A DNA stretch of 64,000 nt, taken from the NCBI RefSeq assembly GCF_023856365.1, contig NC_064538.1:6766435-6830434 (forward strand), in the 5' to 3' direction. The stretch is from Brienomyrus brachyistius. Its lineage: Eukaryota; Chordata; Actinopteri; Osteoglossiformes; Mormyridae. Positions 12,376-26,700 of the stretch are shown here, one piece after another. A model generated the notes under the pieces. That model worked only from the letters and a program-made list of their open reading frames with translations, searched no databases and was not told where the DNA came from. The number at the start of each line of letters is the position of its first letter. The stretch's first letter is position 1. A program made the position numbers and the translations under genes.

Positions 12376-14116
12376 CGCCTTCAAGTGGTTTCGCGTAAAA
12401 GTCAATTAACCCAGGCTGCAAATAAGTTAATTAACATATCCTGTAAATAATATGTACGTGTAAATTTTCGCATACATTCCAAACCTACTGTGTGCAATTT
12501 TTTTTTCAATAAGAATTAAAGAACTTGCATATTGCACTAAGCATGCATCTATTAATTTCAGATATTATTCAAAGGCCTACAGATGTTTTAGATACATTTT
12601 TGCAGCTGTTAGTAGTTTAAGAATTGTTATTTATTTATTTTTCATTCTCAGGAATCTTATTTGTTCTTCAGGTCAATAAAATCACTAAACAGTTTGATTA
12701 CCGGCGAAATCCAGAGGCTCAAGTTGCGTAACATAAGTAATTACATTTCTGACAAAACAATGAAATTAAGTCTGTATTGTGCACATATTTATCTTAAGAA
12801 GGTCCGGTTTTCTTTCGGTATCTGACGGTTCCTACTGCTCCATTAGCGCAATCCACGTCTTTGCGTTATTAGGTGGTGTGTTTTTGAGGAAAAGAAAACA
12901 GAACTTTAAATATCGTTAAATATTTTTTTTCTGAAATTTGATTGCTCGCCCAGTAAGCATGTATTGGCTATGAGCGCTTCGTGTTCGAACGACAATGTTC
13001 CCTGCGACTCCATGACAATGTGCTATCAATAGTTCGCTAGATGGCGCACAAGATTCAAGATTTTTATTTGTCACGCGCAAGAATGTACGGGTACACTGGC
13101 AGCGAAATAAAATTGCCGATACTCCAGACTGTGCAATAACAACAACGTAGAACTGTAACAAAAGTGCTGGACATCCATGCATATGGAAAATGCATAAAAA
13201 TAAGATTATTAAGCTATAACTTATATTAATTGGTAGTTTTAATGATCCTAAAGGCCTGGGAGTTGAGGTTTTGTAATCTAAATCAGAAGCAGAACACTTC
13301 TATTGCCCTGAAAAAAATTTGTTTGCGGGACTGCACCTGACAAAACCACACAACAAGACAAAATACACAGTACACAGTGACACATACAACAGTTCTCTGT
13401 AATATATATGTATATTAATCAATTTTGTTTCATTATAGTTTTTTCTTTGTGTTCTTATACATGTTATCTTAGAAGTGCGGTGATGGAGTAACTGGGGGTT
13501 CGCATGCGTTTGTTTATTGTTTGGCACTTGAGCTCCATGGTGACTTTGTTTTATTGATACATGGTTTTACTGGCTGTTGATACTGGCGAGTTCTGATACA
13601 GATGTGAACGGCGAGAAATCCAGATTTTACGAAGGGGGTCATGCCCCGTTTCTCTTACCACCAGTTTGAAGGATAGTGTGACTCATTCCTTGTATCGGGA
13701 CAGGAAAGGCAGCCAGCACACACCCCCTACTCAAAGGGTCTGATGTGCAAATAAGCTGACGGCGTCAGGAGCGTGCGTGCATGTGTCACTTTCAGAGGTG
13801 TGTGTTCCTTCAGTTCTCACGCTCTCACTAAAGGGGCATTAGCATGAAAACGGACACAGGCGCTTACCTGAACTGATTTAGGGAAATTCAGCTTTACTGA
13901 ATTTTATCCTAATTGTAAGTTTGTGTAGCAATACAGTCAATGTAATGGTAACATTCGCAAACCATTTTTAAAATGAGGGTGTTTAATTTTTTCGTGACAG
14001 CACAGGAGCTCCAATATTCAAGATCTTTTTATGAGTACCAAAAAATATATATAGAATATATAATAAAAAGTAAAGATAAACTACAACATTTATGTAATAC
14101 TTAATTTTCTTATAAC

Positions 14117-14277
<161 letters not shown>

Positions 14278-16223
14278 ATATAAAATATCAAAGAATTATA
14301 TAGATGTATGTACATCATAGAAAATATGTACTGGATCTTTCCTGCTTGTTGGGGTACATTTCAGAAATCATCCAAAAGTCTACAATATAACTTTATTTTA
14401 TATGGGATTTATTATCTGTGTGTGCAGCATAATGTATATCTTCATATCTTCACAAATGACAATAATTTCTATATGTCATTATTAACACACTTTTCAAATC
14501 TACCAGTCAAATTCTGCTTAGGGAAACCCACAGCTGTGCAAATAAAGATCACTCACCGACTCCCCCTTTTGGCGGAAAATAGTTCCTGCCAGAGTTGCAG
14601 TCAGACAGGTGTGGGTATGTTTTATTAACCCCAGGAAGCCCAGTTTTCCTGCTTCCCAGTTGTGTTGTTCTGTAAAAGCAGTAATAAGAGCACAGCAGCA
14701 CAAAGGCCACTGGCAGCTGGAGACCTGACAGCGCTTTCCTCCCACACACCCCCATGATGCTCTGCTCTCGCACAGCCTGTGGCCCACAGCAGACATGGAG
14801 AAGCAGGGAAGGCATGGGGGGGCTGGTGGAGGCAAGGCAGTACTACCAACAACCAGCAGGAGAGCATGAGACAAGTCTAGAAGGCCCAATCCATGAGACT
14901 CCAATGAACATGGAGGTGGTGAGTGGCTCGGCTCGGCAGGCTAAGTCTCTGTGCCCAGGATCGCCTGTTCTAACCCTGACCTCGGCAGAACAGCCACATG
15001 TCTGTGGGTATTTACCCCCCTGCTCCAGGGGCAACACACATTGACTGATCCTGCACTGTCACCCCCAAGCTACGGAGGGCAAGATGGGGCAGGCGAAGAT
15101 ACAAATTCCAATGTATTGTACAAATGGCCAACAAAGAATTTGCATGCCCAATGGCTGGGATAAGGGTATTTCGGTTGAAGATAGTATGATTATACTTCCA
15201 TTGTTTTTGATTTTGGCTCATATGTAGGGAGCATATGCTTCCAATAGACTAAATGATCATTCAGGTGGTCTATTGAAAAGTCAAGCAGCAATGTTTTCAT
15301 TTGGTTCATTTCCTGCGGATGCTGTTGCTTTACTGCAGTACTGCTCAGGTTTGAACCCTAACATGAGCTGCTGTAATAGAGGCCCATGGCTTTTACATTC
15401 TCCACATGCTAACATTTTGTTTTGACTGCAGACTGATGATTCCAAAACGGTTTTTGGATTTTAAACGCCCTCCAGAGTAATGTGTGATCATGTCATTCTT
15501 CTGCAGGTTTTTACAAAATAGCACTGCTCCTTACAGGATGGGTAAGACTGAACTGACCAGCTTTCTTTGAATAATTTGGTTCCCAATTATGTACATATAT
15601 GATTATAATTATCATAAATATTCATTGTTGATTGTGTTCATTTTGTGGTTTGCATATTTTTACACATGCAGTTATCTGAATTTGAAGCAACAGTAGAACT
15701 TACAATATTACAAATAAAATCTCTGCATACATACAAATTCTATTAGATATATTTCAATTAAACATCTATCCATCCACTTTCTATACCTGCTTAACCTATG
15801 CAGGGTAACTTTGAGTTCTCATTCTCTCTAATTTCAACTTCAAAACACTGGAAACCAAGCAATTGAAAGACAATCACAGATGCAGTCAAGAGAGTCACCT
15901 CAGTAGATTCTACATGCGCCTCATTGATTACCCAAGTATAAATGTCATATCAAGAATGTCTGAATAAGGAATAGCCCTTTACCATACTCTTACATCACTA
16001 CTGCATTATATCCACTCCACTCATGTACCTTAAGTAACTTACTCATGTAATATCTGTATCCTTAGCCATAATTGTATTTGCTGGCTTATCATGTTATAAC
16101 ATGAGGGACTCCCTCCTGGAAAAGCACGTTTCTAAAATGAGCTTTTTCTTTTCAGCTGTCCAGTCAGTACAGCAGATGAGGGAATCTGCACCACCAGTAA
16201 GATCAGTATAGCAGCTGTGTGCC

Positions 16224-16244
16224 GGGGGGGGGGGGGGGGGGGGG
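16224..16244 (+). repeat. Homopolymer run of 21 G
   Basis: Twenty-one consecutive G residues at 16224-16244. Assembly length errors are common at such runs. Confidence 0.95.
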
Positions 16245-17003
16245 TCAGGTCTTATTTTATTCTAGCTGCTGGTTATTGTCCATTGACAATAAGGCCCATG
16301 TCTTCCAATGTTTTTCGTAACTCTCTCTCTCTCTTTCTTCCCCCAAGTTTGCTCCATCATGAGCTGGCCTGCCCTACAGCAAGACATGATTTAGGATGCA
16401 CAGGAGAATGAGGTAAAACAAGGGATGCAGCAATGGAGTCCTTCTGTTGTTTGTGCGAGTGCAAAGAACCTTTCATCTGGGTCCTCCTCCTCAGGGACAG
16501 GACACCATTGTCTCTGCAGCAGCAAACTCTTAGCTGCATTATGATGTCATCGTTTGTGTTTCCAAGAACAGCACGTCTGTTGGGATAAATTGAGATGCTC
16601 AGACTCTGGGGGAGAAAAACAGACACACAAAGAAACACAGACACACACACACCGACACACACACACAGGCAGGCAGACAGACACACCTGTGAAAATTTTT
16701 TGGCCCCTCTAAATTATTCTCTCCCATGCCTGCACTCTATTGACTCTGGGTAATGTCAATTTGCATGTTATTTGCATGGCAGTTGAGCCTGTTGTTAGGC
16801 TACCTGCAGATTTGCAAACTCATGCAAATCGTATAGGCTTGTATGGAGGGTTTATCCTTTTCATCCCAAGGAATTATGGCTTTTAGCTAAGTCGACTTCA
16901 TTACCAAGGACTGTAGGATGACAATATAGTGAATGCAATAGGCAAGAAGGCAGTCTGGGTACATGTGAGATTGTATGCAGAAGGTAAAAATTGGCTGTGT
17001 TTG

Positions 17004-17280
17004 CACTCTCAGTATAAGGGTAAAATCTTGTACCTTTGCTTGTCACTGGGACTGTACCCTTAAGGGTCTGCCAATTGTTCCCTTAGCTGTAGGTAAATGT
17101 ACCTTTTAAGGTACAGAAATGGACTCTGAGGAACATTTCTGTACCAGTTATGGTACATTAATACTGTTTGTAGGTCTGTGATGTTCCTCAGCATCCATTT
17201 CTATACCTTAAAAGTTACAATTAGAAGGGTACAGTCCCAGTGACAAGCAAAGGTACAAATTTTGACCCTGTTTTGTAGTG
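17004..17280. mobile_element. Fold-back MITE with ~55-bp inverted repeats
   Basis: The left end cactctcagtataagggtaa leads into ttgtacctttgcttgtcact. The right end is its inverse (agtgacaagcaaaggtacaa, ending gttttgtagtg). The inner part also pairs (tttctgtacc / ggtacagaaa). It has no coding capacity. Superfamily is not certain. Confidence 0.75.
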
Positions 17281-18564
17281 TATACTCGTACTAGTGGCAT
17301 GATCTAATTAGGGCTTACGACAGCAAAGTGACAGAAGGCTCTGTGTGGAAGAAGCAGGCGAGTATAAGAAAAGCAGATTGGTGGCTACCACTGTGGCACA
17401 TGTGTCTCCCCTGAAGCTCTCTCACCCGCCACAGAGCCCCCAGCTCCCCAGGCAGACAAGGTGAGCAGGAGACAATAAATACAGTTGCTGTGGCAACAGA
17501 AACGATGGACAGCTAAACATTCCTCGGAGATTTACAGCTAAACATTGGATGTCATAAATCAGTATTTTCAGGTCTACCCTGTTATTATCATGATCTAAAT
17601 TTTGAAAGCATTAATTATCCTTGCAGAATGAAAGCAAAGGAAGTTCAAGAACAGCACAGTGTTAATTTGTTCTCTAGCCTGCAAATTTGTGTGCACCTGT
17701 TAACTGGTCACTGTTTCCAGTATGCAGATTTACTGCAACAAAAAATAGTAAAATTACAGTGGTTATTCTCTGTTTGTCATTCTTAAAGTTAACTAGAAAG
17801 GTCAAAATGATTTGGAGAACATTTGTATTATTTGGATTAAAGGGGCATCCAGTAAGCAATCATGTCTTGCTCTGCATACGCAACCCAAACTAGAGTCGAA
17901 CACAAGGCAAAGCAAGGAGGAAGCCAGCCTGGTACCTGAGTGACTCTCTCTATCATTTTCAGCCTGGTGGGGGGGTGCGGTGCAGCATTCAGCTCTGCTC
18001 GGTTCACTGAGCTATGCAGAGCAATGGGAAGTCAATCAGCTTTTATTCACTGCAACAATGAAACCATCAGAGAGCACTTAGTAATGAGCATCACTCTCAG
18101 AATTATTTAAGCACTGCTCTATAAATGTTACTAAGTGTTAATGTATATGTGATGGAGTAACTCCTTAAATAAACACCATTTAAATGTGATAATCCTTAGC
18201 GTCCGTGGCTAAGCTATGTAACAAATTTATGAAGTAACGGTTTTGGGATGCTCTCAAATAAAAGAACTCCTGGAAATTGACAGAGACCTATAATATGGGA
18301 GAAGATGCATAGCAGAATAATCACTGGGAATACCTCGATGGATCTAGATGAAAGCCAAGCAAGATTCTGAGGAATAACGAGGTCTGACGGGGATCTAAGC
18401 TCTCGAGGCCCCTGAACAAACAGCAGGCGAATTTCACAGGTCCATCATCTCCTGTGGGTGTTAGTGTGTTTAATAAGGAGAACATTAAGCATTGTGACAT
18501 TAGGTAACAAAAGACTTATCAGAAGAAACAGAACAGATGTACCTTATAAAGTAGCAAGTGAATG

Positions 18565-18565
18565 C

Positions 18566-18648
<83 letters not shown>

Positions 18649-18662
18649 GAGAGAGAGAGAGC
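18565..18662. repeat. GT/AT/GA compound microsatellite
   Basis: (GT)n from 18565, then (AT)n to about 18645, then (GA)n to 18662. Confidence 0.95.
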
Positions 18663-19617
18663 AAGAGCAGCTAATCTGGAGGAGTGGCAGACTCTGGAGA
18701 TGGGGGGTCTTGAGGGGTGGGCAGGCAGGAGGGTAAAGGTCACGCCCAGCAGCTGCTGGCCTGCGTTTGCTTTTGGCACACTTGCTCACACAGGAGGACC
18801 CTTCTGTCTCCTTCTCTCCATGTGGGAGGGCTCTGTGACGCTCCAGGGAGAGCCAGGCCAGTTATCTTCAGCTGGCGGTAATAATTGGCTGCCGGCTGAG
18901 TGTTGCTGAGGCATGGTGCTGCTGTCCTGCCCTGGCCGGCGGTGTTCCATCCGGCTCTGCGCTCCGCCCCGCCGGCACAGCCATGCATCTCACCACAAGA
19001 ATAAATCTTGTGAAACAAAAGAGTAAACAGGAAGCAAAATCATACCGCAGTAATGATACGTGGCGGCTCGCTTCTTAAGTCACGTCACTTATCAGAACAG
19101 AATATTTAGCAACATATTTAGTTCTGAACCTTACTGACGCACGGAGTAGGCGGGATTTCTATTAACGGTATCCATTGTGTCGTTGACTGCAGTAATGACC
19201 ATCCGCCTATCATTACTGCTTGTTATGAGAAATCTTTGCTGACGCTTAAGGCCTGGCTAACACTAGGAAGCTGAATTACTTGTCATAGCAGTGCCTAAAT
19301 CCTGTAGTGGCCATGATGAAGTAGAGATCCTCATCGCACAACCACGCAGAGTAGGTTCCAGGGAGAGAATAGCACGTAGGTTTCCTCATTCTATCTGTGG
19401 GTGAAGATGAAGAGTCAGCCCTGTGGAGGCATTTGTATGGGCTTTATGTGAAGAATGATGAACCCAGGACAGAACTAGCCTCCTTCCTGTAGCACACCGA
19501 GGACGGGCTGGGAGTTCCTCTGACATTATACTTGGGCAAGAAAATAATGAATAAAATTATCCTTATTTACTTAAATTATTGAGCTTAAATTGTGTTGGCC
19601 CCTGCCTCGTGCCCATT

Positions 19618-19692
19618 GATTCCATTTTAGGCTCCGGACCCCCCGCGACCCAGTAGGATAAGCGGTTTGGAAAATGGATGGATGGATGGAAA
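19618..19692 (+). repeat. Fish dispersed repeat, short 3' copy
   Basis: ggctccggacc ... cgacccagtaggataagcgg ... aaaatggatggatggatgg. This is the 3' end of the same family found inverted at 24536-24584. Confidence 0.75.
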
Positions 19693-21750
19693 TTGTGTTG
19701 GCTGTAAAATTTGGCATGTGTGAGTAAAGCTGTTGTGAGTAGTTTGTATGCTAGGGCACCATGTGTGTGATTAGACAGTGTGTAATTTGTTAGTGTGTAA
19801 ATAATTTGCGAATGGCAGTACAGCTTGTAAGAGCACCGTGTGTTACTAATCTGCGTGGAAGAATATTGTGTTTGAGGGTGTTGTGTGGGTAAGGACTGTG
19901 TGTGTGAGATACCTGCCACCAGAGGCAGCCACCAGGGGATATTGGTTGAATGATTTTGTCCGGCTCTTTGGGGGGAGGGGAGGCATTCGGAGAGGGGCTG
20001 GGGACGGGGGGGGGAGGGGGGGGTACTTTTGGCTAGGACAGATTTAAAAAATCCCATAAAGAGAAGAACTAAAACAAAAAAAGCTCTGCCTGCAGTTTCA
20101 ACTCAGACACTTGTGTTATTTAAGTACACAGTGAGTTACCCTATGTCAACAAAGCTCCTTAGAGCCTCGGTAGGTCGGGGCCATTTTGGACTGGCTGAAC
20201 GCCAACTTAGCCAGTAAGACCCAAGGGAGGATGAGATGTGCACCAGTGCACAAACCTTCATCACTCATGCCCAACAGAACCTGTTGTGATTAGACAGTGG
20301 TGTTATATTTGCACAACGTTCCCAAACCATAAAACTGTCTGGTATCACCCCAGCACAGAATGTGTTAAATACTAAATGACGGGCTCATTTACTTTCAGAT
20401 GTACTTAGCTGTGCGTTACAGAAGGCTTCTGGAAGCTGCCTGGGAGTAACAGTGCTTGAGAGTGTCATTGTTTTAATTATACCAGGTCACAGTCCAATTC
20501 TGTTACATTCAGGTCAGTGCACACAAGGTTCTAGACAGCTAAAGACTTTGGAGGAACCACTACCGACATTTACTGCATCTTTTTGAGTGCGCACACACAA
20601 CTGGTCATCGCTCTGAAAGGTCACAAACTGCTTTTACATGTAAAAAGCTAATAGGGGCAGCGGAGACTGTAGGCCTGCCTTTCCCATAATTTTCCCTACC
20701 CCCTGCCCCCCCTGCCGGGCTCTCCTTCAATAGGCACTATGCATTTTACTCCCTCAAGGAGAGAGCAAGGCACCACGGAAATCCCCTTAATTTGCAACGG
20801 CATACATTCCAGCGACGGCAGCCAGGTTTACATCACGTCCAGCTTCTGTCAACAGGAAGGTGATGCCTAGTTCCCGTGGTGCAGGATTGGCTATGAGACA
20901 GTTGACCTAATATGTTAAAGTCTCAAAACATACATTCACTTTCCTTTGTTGTTTGGCCTGAAGATAAAAGAGTAAAACGGGCCCAGAATAAACACTGTGA
21001 TCTCGATAAAGAAATCGCAAATAAAGATATAAATAAGTGAACGACCCCGTAAAACTGCGTCTCGCAGGGGTCAGTCGCCTCAGTTGCTGCATATGCACCT
21101 TTGTTGCTGATTTGCTTCCTCTTGTTTTTATTTAACAATGAAAGGTTGGTTGCAAACTGAACAACGGCATGGCTCACTGGAGACTGACTGCCACTAAATG
21201 AATGCTAATAAGCAAACTATCGTTTCACATGTTTTTTTCCACACAATAATGCATAGAATACATGCAAGATAAAGATGTAAAAAGTAGAAGTTATAACAAA
21301 AAGCATTTTTTCTCTGACGTTTCCAGTGAAATACCCCTCCGTAAATGTTGTGTTAGAAGTACGAAGATCTGTGGGAGTCTGTAGAGACCTCAGTTGCTAG
21401 CATCCATCTGTTCATCTTCTGGAATTAGATGAAGAGAGTTTTAGCAACATCAGGAGACAGTCCAGCTACCACCAGTGAGAGGACACAAGATGAACAACTT
21501 TCACAGCACACCTAGGCCTGTGTGTGCAAGCAGCGACCGCCGCTGTAATTAAGCTGTAAAATCTATCAGTGTAATGAAGTACAAAAGTGGGATATGGATA
21601 AAAATTAGAGAGGATGATACCTTTATGATGACAATCGCTAAGCTCTTCAGAAGGACAGCAGCAGGTAGAAAAGTGGTTAAGGACACTTTTAAAAGTGTTT
21701 TTTTTTTGTGTTAATCACCACTGTACTCCTGATGAAGAATAGAATAGAAT

Positions 21751-21978
21751 GGTGATATGTTATTGACCTCTGGGGGGAGATTCCCTTCAGTGCTTGGCCC
21801 CCACCTTGCTCTCCATAAAGCTTGGGGGTTATGGCGATGGGGCAACCACCTTGCAGTGCCCAGAGAGCTGGGGGTTAAGGGCCACACTTAAGGGCCCACA
21901 GACATGGAGTTATTTTGCTGCAGTGGGGCTCAAACCAGCAACCTTTAGAGCATGAGCCACACAGCACCCCCATTTCAG
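21751..21978 (-). mobile_element. tRNA-derived SINE, second family
   Basis: Read on the minus strand, it starts ggggtgctgtgtggctcatg and contains a box-B-like ggtttgagccc, then a body with cccttaacccccagctctct. It differs in sequence from the SINEs at 1150 and 26487. The element is diverged. Confidence 0.65.
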
Positions 21979-22696
21979 GGTACTTACCTCAAACACTTAC
22001 CTTGGAACTCTCAATTAAAATAATTAGGTGCATCACAGTGTAAAAACACTTAACTGAAGTGAAAGGGTGAGAAAACAAAACAATAAAAATAATTGTGACC
22101 GTGTCTATTACCCATGGTGATACTGTGGTTTATTCCGGCTGCAGAACAGAAAAGAGAGGCATTCTGCCTAATGCTAAACAGCGGGAATCCGCGGACAGCT
22201 GATATGAATAAAATGTAGGGAGGAACATATTAAGCGAGCCCCATGGTCACTGACACGAATCCTGCATGCGGCACGCGTGCCTTTAAGAAACCCTGTACTC
22301 CCTGTACTAGGTGCTGAGGGCCATGCAGAAAAGCAGGACTGGAATCACCGATAAAAGGCGTCCGGCATCCAAAGATAGCACGTAATCAGACACACCCACC
22401 TGAGCGCCCCCACGAGTAAGCTCTCTGGGGTCCAGAGTCTTGCTGCAGCTCCTGAGAATAACAGGCAGACACATGGAAGGAGCCACGTCGCATGCTTACC
22501 ATGCTGTCTATCGCATGGTTAAGTAATGCAAGGACATGCGTCAGCCATGCAGATACTCTCAAGAAAGGCACCACCCACCTGTTAGTCGCAGACACAGAGC
22601 AGCTGACCAAAGATCAATAGGAACAGGGTCTGGGGTGGCACGGGTGCGAGCCAAGCCGAGCTAACACACATCACATTCCCTTATTTACAAATGCAT

Positions 22697-22706
22697 TTTA
22701 TTTATT
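22697..22706 (-). promoter_or_regulatory. Likely rbm38 poly(A) signals
   Basis: Two overlapping AATAAA hexamers on the minus strand lie about 1.08 kb beyond the rbm38 stop codon. This would give a 3' UTR of about 1.1 kb. There are no other strong candidates closer than this on casual reading. Confidence 0.4.
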
Positions 22707-23783
22707 CATATTTATCCTGTATGGCTTTGTTGTACACAGATAACATGGTACTGAAATGTTTAACTGTCAGGAAGCTGCAGTGATAAGACGAAAACCGACA
22801 GATAAACTGCCGATACACTGAACACCGTGTTCCACCAGCAAGGCCTGATCACATTTCTCTGGACAAACATTTCAAATAAATACAAACTATCTAGAGAGTC
22901 TGTAACTTACCCTTTAAATAATTGAAACATAAATACTGTAATTTCTTTAGCTGCAGCGATTTAACGTGTAAATGTCCTTTTAAAAAGAAAATATGATCAT
23001 CTCTAGATGAACAGTTACGTGAAACACAAGGTATGAGTGTCAACTACCGCAATAATTTTTTCCTCGCCCTCACCTACCGATCCAGCTATTAAAATTTGCA
23101 TACTGAATCTATCGATTATCTACTATTAATTTACTAAGAAACGGGGAAAGTGAGCATTAAATTGACATGTGAGAACTGAACATTGGTGTTCAAAAAAGAT
23201 AAGTTCATTGGTGTAGACAAAAAAATGGCCAGAAAATATTCACAGTTGAACAAACGTTGATACAGACGTTTTTAAGGCCTCGTTAAAAAGTGGGAATCTA
23301 AGGTCTCTGTCCATGCTTCGCGTGGGAGACGTTTGAGCCATCCCTCGCTCCAGCGGGAAGGGAAGTGTGGAAACAAGGCCAATATCCGCGGAACTCCTCT
23401 TGATAAGCAGAGCAGCACTCTACCCTCTCCGGCTCCGCCTCCACCTCCCAGTTCTGCCATTCACTGGTCATGCCCCAAATTGGTCTTACGTGACGTTAAC
23501 ATGTCAGAGCTCACCCCAATGCTGCTTTTGACAGCTCACACGAATGAGGTCTCCATCAGTTAAAATACAATAATTACTATAAAATTACAATAGGAAGGAC
23601 AATGACAGTAGTACTAATAAATGATGGCAACGCTGCCAGGTAGTTAAAAAGACCTTGGAGTGCATTATCAAGAAGCCCTTTGATGCTAGCAGTCCATCGT
23701 CTCAGTAACGGGGTCTGGTCCTGCTGTTGTAGTGCAATGGCTGTCGTGCTGCTCCCCCGACCTCCCCCTCCCACGCCTATCTT

Positions 23784-26700
23784 TCATTGCATGCGGTCCA
23801 GCTGCAGCTGCTGGGGGGTGTACTGAACGAAGGCGGTGGCCAGCGGGGCAGCCGAAACCAGGGGCTGCTGGACGGAGCCCGGAGCAGGAGCAGGGGGGGC
23901 TGGGCTCGGGACGTAGCCATAGCTGAGAAAGCCTGGGGAAGCGGCATAGGGGTACTGCTCAAATGCAGTTGAGGCATACTGAGCGTAGGGGGCGCTGTAG
24001 TCCATGTAGGGTGAATTGATGGAGGACATCTGTGAGGGAACTATGAGGCTGGGCTGTACGATGGCCTGCGGATAAAGGTACTGCTGAAGGAGTCTAGAGA
24101 AAGAGAGAGAGAAGAAGAGAAAGAGAGGGAAGAAGATGGGACATGAGCCAAAATGGGTATGCTAATGTATTTACACAGAGCAAATATGCATCTCAAAGCC
24201 ACAGCGAATGCAGCTATTATGGAGAGGAAGCTAATCTATAAAGCACTGGAGCAGTACAAAAGAACTGAAGTACTATTCAAGCATATCATCTCTTGTGGGG
24301 TCAAGGCAGGGCATAATGTTTAGTCCTGGTTGAAATCTGGCTAGCTCTTTGTGCCACCGGCCTGTGAGAGTAGGGTGAAAATGTTTCATACATTAAATAT
24401 TTCCCTGACATACATTTTACAAATTGCTAATGGCATGCAGCTAGATTTTTGACACATTGTAATAATACATTTTCACCAAAGTCACTACTAAGAAGAATGG
24501 ACTCAGGCCAAAAGTAGTCAGAATTAAATACACATCCATCCATCCATCCATTTTCCAAACCGCTTATCCTACTGGGTCGCGGGTAAATACACATAAAAAC
24601 AGAAAAATAATAGAACACAGATAATGCAACACAAATGATGATCCATCCATCCATCCATCCATTTTCCAACCCGCTTATCCTTCTGGGACGTGGGGTGTCC
24701 GGAGCCTATCCCGGAAGCTACGGGCATGAGGAGGGAAATAATCCAAGACGGGGGGCCAGCCCATCGCAGGGCACACTCACACACCATTCACACACACATT
24801 CACACCATAAATGATGTTTACAGTCGTAAAGTGCACTTCCTCAAACTAGACTTTGAGGTCCTTTTCCTGCCAGGTCAGCACAGTCAATCATGCACAGTCA
24901 GTGCAGTGTCCAACTCTCAAATACAGTAAGTATCATAAAGTGAACACTGAAGGCTTCAGCACATTTTTCAATAAAAGTCTTAGCAAATATTAACTGCAGG
25001 CTTCATGGTTCTCGCAGTGCCACCTCATACGGCAGAAAGATGGGCGATGAACAGAGCGTCTTTGCTCACAAACATGCTTAGAAACATGCACATTGTACAT
25101 GGGGATTTGCGAGCACAAGCAGAAGCCTAAATAGTTCCGCCTCCCAGCTGTTTTGGGAAGGGCAGTGAAACGAGGAACACCAAATTTCTTCTTCTTGCCA
25201 GACAGATGACAACACAGCAGCAGATTAAAGGAACAGCGACATATTAAAATGTTATTCGGTACGTTGGACTTATAGATAAGTCATTAATTTAACAGAATGT
25301 TTACATGTTACTTCTCTGAAGTAACTTAGCTGAAAAGCTCCTGGCCTCCAATGATCCCTTTATAACAGCCCAATTGACAAACTACTGCCTGCCACTTTAA
25401 GACCTTGACATCACCATCGCCAGCTGTCACATGGTGCTTCAGTGGGCCTCCAGCACCATGAGCCAGTGACGTCACTGAATAAATTCTCACACACTCTAAT
25501 GACAAGGGTGAGAAATATAGACCCGAATCCACCCCAGACCAAGTACCAAACAATAATCACATACCGCAAACTGGAGTCACGCTATTAATAGGGGGGAAAT
25601 TGCCCTTGGGTGTAAAATTAATTTTCACCATCGTGTCAGAAGAACGCACATACTGACATGTGGAGGAAAGTCATTGCAGGTCAAACCCAGCCCCCACCCC
25701 CCCCGCTGTGCCTGAGAGAGCAGTAGCCCAAAACACACAGCCGCCCACCGAGCAGACGCTCATGGTTCCTGACGGGACCTCGCTGACGAGCAGGGGGAAG
25801 GCCTCCACCCAGGCTGCAGTGAGATCTCAGGGCTGTGAGACTAAATGCTGAGCCTATCAGGCAGCATGTAGGGGTGAGATCTGCACTGAGTGTAAAAAAA
25901 AAAGCCAAACCGTGGGGAAAAAAATATCCACTGCAGGCATAAAAAACTGCAAAAGCCATTTGCACAAGATAGCGGCTGCCAACTCGAGGGCCAAGGCTCG
26001 GCTGTCACTAGGTGCTTGAGAGATAGAAAGTGATGATATGGGCCCCGTTTCAAAATGAACACTGGGGGGGGTGTGACCAGGCCATGCTCACACCACCAAC
26101 AGCCAGGCGCCCCCCTAATAGCAACCTTACTACAAAGACCACGGCCTCTCAAGCAAGCAGCACCTAAAAATGGTCACATTCAGAGAAACGACTCATAGCC
26201 CCATGTTCCACCAACAGGCGGAAAGAGATACTCTGTGTCGACAGAAGTGACAGGCAGCTGAGTCCCTAAGCTAGCAGGCGCAGCGGCAGCAAATGGGACA
26301 CATCAAGGGGGACAGACTGAAGTCATAATGAGAACCGTGTTCCACTACGGATCCATCCAGATGTCTATCCAGTACAGGGTCACAGAGACGCGCACACACA
26401 CGTGCGCAGATGTACACACACTCACCAAGGACAATTTAGAGGCACACAGTGCACAAACAGTGAAAGTGAACACATTAAGAGATGCAGTGGGGTGGTGTGC
26501 AGGTCAGCAGGTTAGGACGCTGCCATCGGATGGTCATCGGTTCAAACCCCAGGGTCAGCAGACTGATTTCACTGTTAGGCCCTTGGAGGAGACGCTTAAC
26601 CCCGTAATCACTCCAAAGACTGTCTGACCTGCTTCCTCAAAAAAAAAAAAAAAAAAAGATTTGCAGCTTTAGATAAAAGTGCCTGCTAAATGACCCCCCT

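Noticed and set aside
26487..26692. Possible tRNA gene (box A and box B present)
   Set aside because: No cloverleaf acceptor pairing; the body and tail are those of a SINE.
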